Positions 8,804 to 16,931 of a stretch of 30,865 nucleotides of DNA are shown here, one piece after another. The DNA comes from Candidatus Brocadiia bacterium. Lineage in GTDB: Bacteria > Planctomycetota > PUPC01 > DSUN01. Each line of letters begins with the position of its first letter. Position 1 is the stretch's first letter. A program made the position numbers and the translations under genes. The stretch covers positions 1 to 30,865 of the forward strand of contig JADHXT010000004.1 of assembly GCA_016782825.1 (NCBI GenBank). The letters are read 5' to 3'. Below the pieces are notes generated by a model that was given only the letters and a program-made list of their open reading frames with translations, did not search any database and had not been told where the DNA came from.

Positions 8804-8982
8804 CCCCCGGGGAATTTGCGATTTGCGATTGCCGATTTGCGATTGCCAGAGGCCCCTTTTCTTTCGTGGCCCGTCTTCTCTGTCTTCCTTCTTTCGTGTC
8901 TTTCGTGCCCTTTCGTGGCTCCTCCTCCTCTCCCCCTTTGCGTCTTGGCGACTTTGCGTGAGAACGCCTTCCGCGAGACACA
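8804..8982. repeat. Cluster of short direct repeats in the lpxA to Gfo/Idh gap
   Basis: The 180-base gap contains no supported gene. It holds an exact tandem of a 14-mer, GATTTGCGATTGCC, at 8820-8833 and 8834-8847, preceded by a partial copy. Four copies of CTTTCGTG start at 8861, 8891, 8900 and 8910. Two CTTTGCGT units follow (from about 8936 and 8951) in CTTTGCGTCTTGGCGACTTT. Similar pyrimidine-rich tandem words recur between genes in environmental GC-rich genomes, as I recall. The cluster sits inside an otherwise tight gene string and may split the transcript, but no promoter or terminator is clear. Confidence 0.7.
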
Positions 8983-8988
8983 GTGCCC

Positions 8989-10008
8989 ATGTGTGAGCCG
9001 CTGCGCGTCGCCGTCGTCGGCGCGGGACATCTCGGACGCCACCACGCGCGCATCTACGCCGCCCTGCCGCAGGCCCAGCTCGTGGCCGTGGCCGACGTGG
9101 ACGCAGGCCGCGGCCGCGCCGTGGCCGACGCCACCGGCGCCCGCTACACCGCCGACTGCCACGACCTCATCGGCCACGTGGACGCCGTCAGCATCGCCGT
9201 CCCCACCGAAGGCCATCTGGCCGTCGCCAGCCCCTTCATCATGCACGGCATTCCCGTGCTCATCGAAAAGCCCCTCGCACGCTCCGTCGCCGAGGCCGAC
9301 CAGCTTCTCGCCCTCGCCGATGCCCATGGCGCCCTCATCCAGGTGGGCCACGTCGAGCGCTTCAACCCCGCCTTCATCGCCGCCAAGAAGCACGTGAGCA
9401 ATCCCCTCTACATCCACTGCGAGCGCATCGGCCCCTTCACCTTCCGCTCCCTCGACATCGGCGTGGTGCTCGACCTCATGATCCACGACCTGGACATCCT
9501 GCTCGACCTCGTCCAGGCCCCCGTCGAAGACGTCCAGGCCGCCGGCGTGCCCGTGCTCACCGCCCACGAGGACATCGCCAACGCCCGCATCACGTTCGCC
9601 GACGGCACCGTGGCCAGCCTCACCGCCAGCCGCGTAGCCACCCAGGCACTCCGCCGCGCGAGCATCTTCCAGCCCGACTCCTACATCGCCCTCGACTACG
9701 GCCAGCGCACCGCCCACATCCACCGCAAGCGGCCCGGCGCCCCCGACCCCGCCGGCATCGACCCCCGCACCCTCGACGACGCCAAGGCATTTGTCTTCGA
9801 CCAGCTCATCTCCGTGGACGACGTGCCCACCGAGCCCCACGACGCGCTCGAGCAGGAGCTCCAGGCCTTCCTCCACTGCGTCGCTACAGGCTCCGCCCCC
9901 GTGTGCTCGGGCCGCGACGCCCGCCAGGCCCTCGCACTGGCCGAGCGCATCCTCGAGAGCATCCACCACCACCTCCAGCGCCACGCCCACGCGCCGAAGC
10001 CATCATGA
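8989..10008 (+). CDS. Gfo/Idh/MocA-family oxidoreductase of the lpx cluster (possible UDP-GlcNAc 3-dehydrogenase, GnnA-like)
   Basis: A 339-residue NAD(P)-dependent oxidoreductase. The Rossmann start is LRVAVVGAGHLGRHHARIY; the conserved EKP motif appears as LIEKPLARS, followed by QVGHVERFNPA and the catalytic region DLMIHDLDILLDL. This subtype is often encoded between lpxA and lpxB. Characterised relatives (GnnA of Acidithiobacillus) oxidise the 3-hydroxyl of UDP-GlcNAc so that the aminotransferase GnnB can add nitrogen, giving lipid A with amide-linked chains at position 3. No GnnB-type gene is present here, so this function is inference. The ATG at 8989 is preferred; a GTG at 8983 is in frame. 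The stop overlaps the lpxB start by 4 bases (ATGA), indicating coupling. Confidence 0.85.
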   Translation: MCEPLRVAVVGAGHLGRHHARIYAALPQAQLVAVADVDAGRGRAVADATGARYTADCHDLIGHVDAVSIAVPTEGHLAVASPFIMHGIPVLIEKPLARSVAEADQLLALADAHGALIQVGHVERFNPAFIAAKKHVSNPLYIHCERIGPFTFRSLDIGVVLDLMIHDLDILLDLVQAPVEDVQAAGVPVLTAHEDIANARITFADGTVASLTASRVATQALRRASIFQPDSYIALDYGQRTAHIHRKRPGAPDPAGIDPRTLDDAKAFVFDQLISVDDVPTEPHDALEQELQAFLHCVATGSAPVCSGRDARQALALAERILESIHHHLQRHAHAPKPS

Positions 10009-11141
10009 GCCGCTCGATCTTCATCGTCGCTGCCGAAAGCTCGGGCGACCTCCACGGCGCCAGCCTCGCCCGCGCGCTCCGCGAGCGCGCCCCCGACGCC
10101 GAGCTCTTCGCCTACGGCGGCCCGGCCATGGCCGCCGCCGGGTGCCAGGTGGTGTGCGACCTCACGGCCCACGCCGCCGTGGGCATCTCCGAGGCCATCC
10201 GCAGCATCGGTGTCTTCCGCCGCGCTCTCCGCGACGCCGTGGCCCTCCTCGACAGCCGCCGCCCCGACGCCGTCGTGCTCATCGACTCGCCCGAGCTCAA
10301 CCTCCGCCTCGCCCGCCGCGCCCACGAGCGCGGTATCCCCGTCATCTACTACATCAGCCCCCAGGTGTGGGCCTGGCGCCAGGGCCGCGTGAAGACCATC
10401 GCCGAGTGTGTGGACAAGCTGCTGTGCATCCTGCCCTTCGAGCCGGCCTTCTACGCCCAGCACGGCGTGGACGCCACCTTCGTGGGCCACCCCCTGGTCG
10501 ACTCCCTGAGCGCCTACCGCCACGACCGCCAGTTTGCCCTCGATATCGGCCTGCCCGACCACCAGCCCATCATCGGCATCCTGCCGGGCAGCCGCCGCCG
10601 CGAGATCGCCCGGTTGCTCCCCGTGCTGCTCGAAGCCGCCCACCGCACCCACCGCAACCTCGAAGGCATCACCATCGCCATCGCCCCGGCGCCCAGCGTG
10701 CCGCCCGAGCAATACGAGCGATGGCCCAGCCTCGCCCGCAACCCGGTGCACCTCGTGCCCGGCCGCACCTACGAGCTCATGGCCGGCGCCGACCTGCTGT
10801 TGGTGGCCTCGGGCACGGCCACGCTCGAGGCCGGCATCATCGGCACGCCCATGATCGTCACCTACAAGGTGTCGCCCCTCACCTGGCTCATCGGCCGCGC
10901 CCTCGTCAAGAGCGTGCGCTACGTGTCGCTGGTGAACCTGATCGTCAACCGCGAGCTGGTGCCCGAGATGCTTCAGGGGCGCTGCACGCCGGGGCGCATC
11001 GCCCGCAAGGCCGTGTCGTTCTTCCGCGATGGCGGCCTGCGCGAAACGGCCGAGGCGCTGGCCGAGGAAGTGCTGCCCCAACTCGGCGAGCGGGGCGGCG
11101 CGGGCCGCGCCGCCGACGAGGTCCTCGCCTTCCTCTCCTGA
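10005..11141 (+). CDS. lpxB: Lipid-A-disaccharide synthase LpxB
   Basis: A 378-residue GT19 glycosyltransferase joining UDP-diacylglucosamine and lipid X into the lipid A disaccharide at the inner membrane. Family landmarks in order: FIVAAESSGDLHGA at the N-terminus, FAYGGPAMAAAG, VLIDSPELNLRLA, YYISPQVWAWRQGRVKTI, ILPFEPAFY and FVGHPLVDSL. The nucleotide-sugar domain has LPGSRRREI and LMAGADLLLVASGTATLEA. Length is close to E. coli LpxB (382). The ATG at 10005 overlaps the preceding stop in ATGA; longer upstream readings would run into the Gfo/Idh gene. This is the last gene of the lpx string. LpxH/LpxI and LpxK are not in the window. Confidence 0.96.
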   Translation: MSRSIFIVAAESSGDLHGASLARALRERAPDAELFAYGGPAMAAAGCQVVCDLTAHAAVGISEAIRSIGVFRRALRDAVALLDSRRPDAVVLIDSPELNLRLARRAHERGIPVIYYISPQVWAWRQGRVKTIAECVDKLLCILPFEPAFYAQHGVDATFVGHPLVDSLSAYRHDRQFALDIGLPDHQPIIGILPGSRRREIARLLPVLLEAAHRTHRNLEGITIAIAPAPSVPPEQYERWPSLARNPVHLVPGRTYELMAGADLLLVASGTATLEAGIIGTPMIVTYKVSPLTWLIGRALVKSVRYVSLVNLIVNRELVPEMLQGRCTPGRIARKAVSFFRDGGLRETAEALAEEVLPQLGERGGAGRAADEVLAFLS

Positions 11142-11143
11142 GT

Positions 11144-11175
11144 GCGTAAGCCATTGGCGCAGCCGATACTTACGC
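11144..11175 (+). terminator. Stem-loop after lpxB, possible terminator without a U-tract
   Basis: Just after the lpxB stop, GCGTAAG (11144-11150) pairs with CTTACGC (11169-11175), and inside it ATTGGC pairs with GCCGAT with one wobble around a GCA loop. The stem is long for such a short gap and is followed by a promoter for the next gene. No T-run follows, so intrinsic termination is uncertain; it could also be an mRNA-stabilising 3' structure. Confidence 0.45.
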
Positions 11176-11187
11176 CGGGCCGTCAGC

Positions 11188-11216
11188 TTGACATCGCCCC
11201 GGGGCCGCGCTACACT
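11188..11216 (+). promoter_or_regulatory. Sigma-70-type promoter for the QW/DUF4159 gene
   Basis: A perfect -35 box TTGACA (11188-11193) is followed after 17 bases by TACACT (11211-11216), matching four of six -10 positions. The expected start point is about 11223, giving a 5' leader of about 45 bases before the ATG at 11268. It lies after the lpxB stem-loop, so a new transcript probably begins here. Confidence 0.75.
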
Positions 11217-11267
11217 TCTCCTGGTGTGCGCCCGCACGCTGTCCACGCGATCCGTCGAGGGGCTGCA

Positions 11268-13460
11268 ATGTTCCGGCATCCATGTCTCGGTACGCTCATG
11301 GCCTCGCTGTGCCTGGCCACCAGCCTGCCGCGCCCCGCACTCGCACGCCCGGCCGTTGGCCCCGCCGACGTGGCGCAAGCCATCGACCGCGGCTGCCGCG
11401 CCCTGATCGGCAGCGGCTCCGCCATCGAGCGCCACGCGCGCGGCGTGGGCGCCAACGCCCTGGTCGTGGTGGCGCTTCTGCACGGAGGCACCCCCGCCAG
11501 CGACCCCCACATCCAGCAGGCGATGGAGGCCATCTCTGCCTCCTTCCTCGGCGACACCTACCGCACATCGCTCGCCACCATGGCCATGGCCGCCGTGGAC
11601 GCCACCCGCTACCGCGGCGAACTCAAAGAAGCCGCCGCGTGGCTTGCCCAGGCGCAGAACCGCGACGGCGGATGGCGCTACCGCGTGGCACACGACCGCA
11701 AGCAGACGAGCGACCACTCGTGCACGCAGTTTGCCCTCCTGGGGCTCCACGCCGCCGTGGAGGCAGGCGTGGCCGTCGACGCCGCCATCTGGCGCCGCGC
11801 CGCCGTCTACCTGGCCCGCACCCAGTGCCCCGACGGCGGCTGGATATACCAGGGCCGCGGCACCAAGTCCTTCGGCTCCATGACCGCCGCCAGCATCGGC
11901 TCGCTCTACCTGTGCGAGCGCCACACCGACCCCGGCCCCCTGCCGTGCGGCGCCTACCGCCCCGACCCGCGCATCGCCCGCGGCCTCGCCTGGATCAGCC
12001 GCCAGTTTGCCGTCGACCGCAACCCCGGCCGCGGCGGCACCCCCTACTACTACCTCTACGCCCTCGAGCGCATCGGCATCCTCAGCGCGCGCCCCACCCT
12101 CGGGGGCCACGACTGGTATCGCGAGGGAGCCAGCTACATCGTCCGCCGCCAGCGCGCCGACGGCACCTGGGGCGAGCTGTCCGACACGTGCTTCGCGCTC
12201 CTTTTCCTCGCCAAGGGCCGCGCGCCGCTGCTCGTGCAGAAGGTGGAGCGAGAGGGCCGGTGGAACGAAGATCCGAACGACGTGCGCCGCTTCATCGACC
12301 GCGCCGCGGCCAAGCTCGGCACCCCCGTGGCGTGGCAGCACGTGTCGCTCGCCGCCGACGTGCAGGACTGGGCGCTCAGCCCCCTGCTGCTGCTCAGCGG
12401 CCGCGAGCTCATCCCCTTCGCCGACGCCGAGCGCCGCAAGCTGCGCCGCTTCGTCAACAGCGGCGGCTCGCTCCTCTTCGAAGCCCAGTGCTCGTCCGAA
12501 CAGTTCGACGCCGACTTCCGCGCCGAGATGAAACGCCTCTACCCCGACACCCAGGTGCGCCCCCTCGAGGGCGACCACCCCGTCTACACCACCCCCTACG
12601 CCATCGCCCCCGGCCATCGTATCCTCGAGGCCGTGTGGGTGGCCTGTCGCCCGGCCATCCTCTACGCCCCGCGCGACCTCACCAGCGGCTGGGCCGGCCG
12701 CGCCAACCGCGGCCCGCGCGCGCTCTCGCACGAGGCAGCCCTCCGGCTCGGCACCAACCTCGCCGCCTACGTGCTCGGCATCAAGCCCCTCCAAGACCGC
12801 CTGGCACAGCCCACACTCGCCCCCGACGAGGCCGACGACAAGGTGCCGCCGCGCAACACCATCACCATCGCCCTCCTCGTGCACGGCGGCCACTGGAACC
12901 CCCGGCCGTCCATGCCGCGCAACCTGGCCCGCGCCCTCAGCCAGCGCACCGCCGCACGCACCGCCATCGAGGCCCGCGGCATCGAGCCCACCGACCCGAA
13001 GCTCTACGACCATCCCGTGGTGCACATGACCGGCACACGCGAGTTTGCGTGGACCGCCGAGCAAGCGGCGGCGCTGCGCCAGTATCTGCTGGCCGGCGGC
13101 TTCCTCTTCGCCGACGCCTGCGCCGGCGAGCGCGCCTTCGACGCCGCCTTCCGTGCCGCCATGGCCCAGGTGTTCCCCGACCGCACGCTGGCACTCCTTC
13201 CCGCCAGCCACCCGCTCTACCGCGCGGGCAACATGATCGACAAAGTGGCTTACCTGCCCCCCGTGCAGCGCGAGTTTCCCGGGCTGGACAGGCCACGCAT
13301 CGAAGGCATCGAGATCGACGGGCGGCTGGCCGTGGCCTACAGCCCGTTGGACATTGGGTGCGCGCTCGAAGACTACCCGTGCCCCTACTGCCGGGGCTAC
13401 GCACCGGAGTCGGCCCGCCAGTTGGCCGTCAACCTCCTGGTGTATGGCACCAGCTTCTGA
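11268..13460 (+). CDS. Exported QW-motif (prenyltransferase/cyclase-like) protein with DUF4159-type domains
   Basis: A 730-residue exported protein of unknown role. A signal peptide spans about residues 1-26 (LGTLMASLCLATSLPRPALA). The first half looks like an alpha-alpha toroid of the squalene-cyclase/prenyltransferase type: three QxxxGxW motifs are visible (QNRDGGW, QCPDGGW, QRADGTW) amid helical repeats. No cyclase DxDD motif was seen, so enzymatic cyclisation is unlikely. The second half contains two similar segments of DUF4159 type: LLLLSGRELIPFADAERRKL with SGGSLLFEAQC, then VVHMTGTREFAWTAEQAAAL with GGFLFADACAG. The start at 11268 has GAGGGG 5-7 bases upstream and makes the signal peptide N-terminal; the frame continues upstream without support. 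Such architectures are familiar from planctomycetes. Confidence 0.8.
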   Translation: MFRHPCLGTLMASLCLATSLPRPALARPAVGPADVAQAIDRGCRALIGSGSAIERHARGVGANALVVVALLHGGTPASDPHIQQAMEAISASFLGDTYRTSLATMAMAAVDATRYRGELKEAAAWLAQAQNRDGGWRYRVAHDRKQTSDHSCTQFALLGLHAAVEAGVAVDAAIWRRAAVYLARTQCPDGGWIYQGRGTKSFGSMTAASIGSLYLCERHTDPGPLPCGAYRPDPRIARGLAWISRQFAVDRNPGRGGTPYYYLYALERIGILSARPTLGGHDWYREGASYIVRRQRADGTWGELSDTCFALLFLAKGRAPLLVQKVEREGRWNEDPNDVRRFIDRAAAKLGTPVAWQHVSLAADVQDWALSPLLLLSGRELIPFADAERRKLRRFVNSGGSLLFEAQCSSEQFDADFRAEMKRLYPDTQVRPLEGDHPVYTTPYAIAPGHRILEAVWVACRPAILYAPRDLTSGWAGRANRGPRALSHEAALRLGTNLAAYVLGIKPLQDRLAQPTLAPDEADDKVPPRNTITIALLVHGGHWNPRPSMPRNLARALSQRTAARTAIEARGIEPTDPKLYDHPVVHMTGTREFAWTAEQAAALRQYLLAGGFLFADACAGERAFDAAFRAAMAQVFPDRTLALLPASHPLYRAGNMIDKVAYLPPVQREFPGLDRPRIEGIEIDGRLAVAYSPLDIGCALEDYPCPYCRGYAPESARQLAVNLLVYGTSF

Positions 13461-13520
13461 GGCACGGGCGCGCACGGAGTTAGCGAGAGCCCGCCGTTTC
13501 CGCGAGACGGAGCACGATCG

Positions 13521-15125
13521 ATGAGCTCAGGTGTGAAGCCCACCGATGCACCCATCCCCGCCCCGGCGCCGCAGGGGGCCGCCGGCGCCCGGCGCCCCGC
13601 ACTCAAAGTGCCCGCGCGCTCCCGCGGGGCCAAGCTCCTGTCCCAGCTCGACGCCGCCGGCCCCCTGCCGCCGGCCGGGCAGGGCAGGGCGCTGCCGCGC
13701 GCGTTGCGGCTGCGCCTCACCGTCACCATTCCCCTGGTGGTCACCTTCCTGGTGGTCATGGGTGGCCTGCTGGCGCTGTGGATCAGCTACCCCTTCTTCG
13801 CCAACCAGTGGCTGCCCCCGTCGCCCGACGCGATGGAGCTGCGGGTGATGACGGCGTTTGGCGTGGTGGCGTGTTTTGCGCTGGTGTCGCTGCTGGTCGC
13901 CCTGCGGCTGGCGCGTTCCATCGCCACGCCGCTGCGAGCCTTCGCCACACAGGTGCAGTCGCTCAGCGGCACGGACGATGGCGGCACGGGCGCCGCCGGC
14001 ACCGAGCTCGACGTGCTGGGCTCCGCGCTCGAGGGCGTGATGGACTCGGTGTCGAGCCTACGGCTCGATAGCTACACGCTGCACAGCCTCGAGGGCGGCG
14101 TGATCACCATGGGCCCGGAGGGCATCGTCACCAGCTTCAACGCCGTGGCCGAGGGCGTCTTCCTGTGTCGCGGCGAGGACGTGATCGGGCGGCCCCTGCG
14201 CGACGTGCTGCCCACGAACGTGGCGAACCGCGCGTTCCTCGAGGGCATCGACACGGCGCTCAGCCGGACCGTGCACTTCTCTTCGGCCGAAGCCCTCGTG
14301 GTCGCGCCCGACGGGCACACCCTCCAGCTCGGCTACAGCCTCTCGCCACTCCGCGACGAAGCCGGCGGCTCGCTCGGCGTGGTGCTCACGTTCAAGGACC
14401 TCGAGGAGCGCAAGGTGGCCGAGCAGCGCATGCGGCGCACCGAGTCGCTCGCCCTCATCGGCGCCATGGCCACCAACGTGGCCCACGAGATTCGCAACCC
14501 CCTGGGGGCCATGAGCGGCCTGGTGGAGATGATCCGCGACGGCAGCGACGCCAACGCACCCGGCCGCCGCTACGCCGCACGCATCCTCGAATCCATCGAC
14601 CGCATCAACCGCATCTGCCAGGAACTGCTCACCGTGGGCAACCCCGAGCCCCACAACGTGGAGCCCCTGGACATCAACGCCCTGGCACGCAAGACGATCG
14701 AGTTCTCCCGCTACGACGCCGCCGCCAGCGAACACACCACCGTGCGCACCCGCTACGCCGCCGACCTGCCGCGGGTGACCGGCGACGGCGAGCGCCTCGG
14801 CCAAGTGCTCCTCAACATCCTCCGCAACGCCTACCAGGCCTGCAAGGACGACGGCGAGGTGACCCTCACCACCCGCAACACCGACCGCGGCGTGGCCATC
14901 GCCGTCCACAACACCGGCCCCCACATCCCGCGCGAGGAAATCTCCAAGCTCTTCACCGTGTTCTACACCACCAAGAAGCGTGGCACCGGCCTCGGCCTGG
15001 CCATCTCGCAGCAGCTCGTGCGCGCCCACGGCGGCCGCATCCTCGTCGATAGCGGCCCCGACTGCGGCACCACCTTCACCATCGAACTCCCCCTCATGGG
15101 GCCCGCGCCCGTGGAAGGAGGATGA
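13521..15125 (+). CDS. Membrane-bound PAS-containing sensor histidine kinase (NtrB-like)
   Basis: A 534-residue sensor kinase. A Pro/Ala-rich cytoplasmic leader (about 1-60) is followed by two membrane segments (about 66-88 and 109-130) with a very short outside loop, a HAMP-like linker (LRLARSIATPLRAF), and a PAS domain (about 185-300; GGVITMGPEGIVTSFNAVAE). The dimerisation helix has the H-box NVAHEIRNPLGAM with His322. The ATPase domain shows the N-box LLNILRNAYQA, then HNTGPHIPREE in place of the usual D-x-G-x-G, and GTGLGLAISQQL. Asn in that G1 position occurs in active NtrB-type kinases. It lies 6 bases before a sigma-54-dependent regulator gene, whose Shine-Dalgarno lies inside this gene's end, so the two form a cognate pair. 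The signal sensed is unknown. Confidence 0.93.
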   Translation: MSSGVKPTDAPIPAPAPQGAAGARRPALKVPARSRGAKLLSQLDAAGPLPPAGQGRALPRALRLRLTVTIPLVVTFLVVMGGLLALWISYPFFANQWLPPSPDAMELRVMTAFGVVACFALVSLLVALRLARSIATPLRAFATQVQSLSGTDDGGTGAAGTELDVLGSALEGVMDSVSSLRLDSYTLHSLEGGVITMGPEGIVTSFNAVAEGVFLCRGEDVIGRPLRDVLPTNVANRAFLEGIDTALSRTVHFSSAEALVVAPDGHTLQLGYSLSPLRDEAGGSLGVVLTFKDLEERKVAEQRMRRTESLALIGAMATNVAHEIRNPLGAMSGLVEMIRDGSDANAPGRRYAARILESIDRINRICQELLTVGNPEPHNVEPLDINALARKTIEFSRYDAAASEHTTVRTRYAADLPRVTGDGERLGQVLLNILRNAYQACKDDGEVTLTTRNTDRGVAIAVHNTGPHIPREEISKLFTVFYTTKKRGTGLGLAISQQLVRAHGGRILVDSGPDCGTTFTIELPLMGPAPVEGG

Positions 15126-15131
15126 CCCAAG

Positions 15132-16529
15132 ATGCCCGACCGAATCCTCGTGGTCGACGATGACGAGCAGATGAAGTTCATGCTCGCCGAAGCCCTGGCC
15201 GCGCGGGGCTACCAGGTCGACGTCGTGGGCGACGCCGAGACCGCCCTCGAACGTCTCGACGAGGGCACTTACGCCATCGTGCTCCTCGATATCTTCCTTC
15301 CCGGCATGGACGGCATGGAAGCCCTGCCGCGCATCCTCGAGCGCGACCCCGGCCTGCCCGTCATCCTGATCACCGGCCACGGCACCCGCGAGCTCGCCTA
15401 CAAAGCCATCCAGGGCGGCGCCTACGATTTCTTCGAAAAACCCTTCAAGATGGACGAGTTTGCCACCGTCCTCCGGCGCGCCCTCGAGCGCCGCGCCCTC
15501 ACCCAGGAAGTGCGGACCCTCAGCCAGCAGCTCGACGGCGCCACGGGCTTCGCCAGCATCGTGGGCGAGAGCGAGCCCATGCGCGACGTCTTCCGCCTCG
15601 TCAACAAGGTCATGTCCACCGACGTCACCGTGCTCATCCGCGGCGAGAGCGGCACCGGCAAGGAGCTTGTCGCCGAGGCCATCCACCGCCGCAGCCCGCG
15701 GCACGACAAGCCCTTCGTGAAGCTCAACTGCGTGGCCATCCCCGAGTCCCTCCTCGAGAGCGAGCTGTTCGGCCACGAAGAAGGCTCCTTCACCGGAGCC
15801 ACGGCCCGCCGCCAGGGCAAGTTCGAGCAGGCCAACCACGGCACCATCTTCCTCGACGAGATCGGCGACATGGGCCTCGCCACCCAAGCCAAGATCCTGC
15901 GAGTGCTCCAGGAACGCGAGTTCGACCGCGTGGGCGGCTCCGAATCCGTCAAGGTCGACGTGCGGGTGATCGCCGCCACCAACAAGGACCTCGTGAAGGC
16001 CGTCGAGGACGGCACCTTCCGCGAAGACCTCTACTTCCGCCTCAACGTGTTCTCCATCGGCCTGCCGCCGCTGCGCAGCCGCCAAGGCGACCTGGCCCGC
16101 CTCATCGACCACTTCGTCGCCCGTTCCTCCCGCAAGCTCGCCAAGCCACTCGACGCCTTCTCCCCCGACGCCATGAACCTCCTCCTCGCACACGCCTGGC
16201 CTGGCAACGTCCGCGAGCTCGAAAACGTGGTCGAGCGCGCCGCCGTCCTCGCCGACCGGCCCGTCATGGACGTCGACTGCCTGCCCGCCCAGCTCCTCAC
16301 CTTCGCAGGCACCACCCCCGAGGAGCCCACCATCGCCCCCGGCCAGAGCCTCGACGACGCCCTCACCGACATCGAGCGCCAGCTCATCCGCAGCGCCCTG
16401 CGTCACACCGGCGGCGTGCAGACCCGCGCCGCCAAGCTCCTCGGCATCACCGAGCGCAGCCTCTGGCACCGCGTCAAGAAGCTCGACATCGACGTCGACG
16501 AGATCAAAGACGCCAAGCCCGACGCGTAG
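15132..16529 (+). CDS. Sigma-54-dependent response regulator (NtrC family)
   Basis: A 465-residue three-domain activator. The receiver domain (about 1-120) has the acidic cluster D9-D11, phospho-acceptor Asp53 in VLLDIFLPGMDG, Thr81 and Lys103. The AAA+ domain (about 145-385) has Walker A GESGTGKE, the sigma-54 contact loop as GSFTGA instead of GAFTGA, Walker B TIFLDEIGD and the R-finger region. The C-terminus is a Fis-type helix-turn-helix (QTRAAKLLGITERSLWHRVKKL). AAGGAGG at 15115-15121 fits the ATG at 15132. It should activate sigma-54 promoters when phosphorylated by the adjacent kinase. No obvious -24/-12 promoter was found in the neighbouring gaps, so targets may lie elsewhere. Confidence 0.95.
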   Translation: MPDRILVVDDDEQMKFMLAEALAARGYQVDVVGDAETALERLDEGTYAIVLLDIFLPGMDGMEALPRILERDPGLPVILITGHGTRELAYKAIQGGAYDFFEKPFKMDEFATVLRRALERRALTQEVRTLSQQLDGATGFASIVGESEPMRDVFRLVNKVMSTDVTVLIRGESGTGKELVAEAIHRRSPRHDKPFVKLNCVAIPESLLESELFGHEEGSFTGATARRQGKFEQANHGTIFLDEIGDMGLATQAKILRVLQEREFDRVGGSESVKVDVRVIAATNKDLVKAVEDGTFREDLYFRLNVFSIGLPPLRSRQGDLARLIDHFVARSSRKLAKPLDAFSPDAMNLLLAHAWPGNVRELENVVERAAVLADRPVMDVDCLPAQLLTFAGTTPEEPTIAPGQSLDDALTDIERQLIRSALRHTGGVQTRAAKLLGITERSLWHRVKKLDIDVDEIKDAKPDA

Positions 16530-16931
16530 AACATGCGCTAGCCTGGATTTCTCACCACGCGTTGCGCGGGTGCTGCCTCAAGCGACGCCGACGGCCCCAT
16601 GGCGGTCATGCTGAGCGGAGCGAAGCATCTCTCAAGGCACTGGGCGCACCGGCAGCCTGTCTCCTGTCGCAACACCTGGCGCTTCGAGAGATTCTTCGCT
16701 GGCGCTCAGAATGACCCGGTTCTGTGCACGCTCGCCTATCTGCGTGATGAGAGATGCGGGCTCGCCGTATAGGGCTACCGGAGCTGCCCAGCTTGCACAA
16801 GATACTGAGGCAGATGATGGCGCGCGGCGGGGCGGCGGAGCCACCGGCTTGTTTCAGTGGCCTGTAATGAGAGGGCGGAGGACGCCTGCTTATTTCAGAA
16901 ATCGCCCCGAAAATGAAACAAGGAGGTCGGA
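16530..16931. other. Gene-poor intergenic stretch
   Basis: No coding region is supported in these 402 bases. The only clear structure is the inverted repeat at 16605-16715. Short open frames here have no recognisable motif or good ribosome site. The 3' end carries a strong AGGAGGT (16921-16927) for the following membrane protein gene. No clear promoter was found. Confidence 0.6.
16605..16715. repeat. Imperfect inverted repeat, interspersed-repeat type
   Basis: The left arm (16605-16633) starts GTCATGCTGAGCGGAGCGAA and the right arm (16686-16715) ends GCGCTCAGAATGAC. The reverse complement of the right arm matches the left apart from a few substitutions and a small length difference. The arms enclose about 52 bases with no gene. 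Words of the type GTCATnCTGAGCGnAGCGAA are, from general knowledge, a recurring intergenic repeat in GC-rich environmental genomes. It could be a small non-autonomous element or form an RNA hairpin. Confidence 0.75.

Noticed and set aside
8804..8982. CRISPR array
   Set aside because: Repeats are only 8-14 bases, adjacent or irregularly spaced, without unique spacers of constant length, and no cas gene is present.
9696..13475. Long minus-strand open frame opposite Gfo/Idh, lpxB and the DUF4159 gene
   Set aside because: Antisense shadow of three well-supported genes; no domain motifs.
15775..15800. GSFTGA instead of GAFTGA as evidence of an inactive sigma-54 activator
   Set aside because: Ser at this position occurs in other members of the family, and all other AAA+ motifs are intact.
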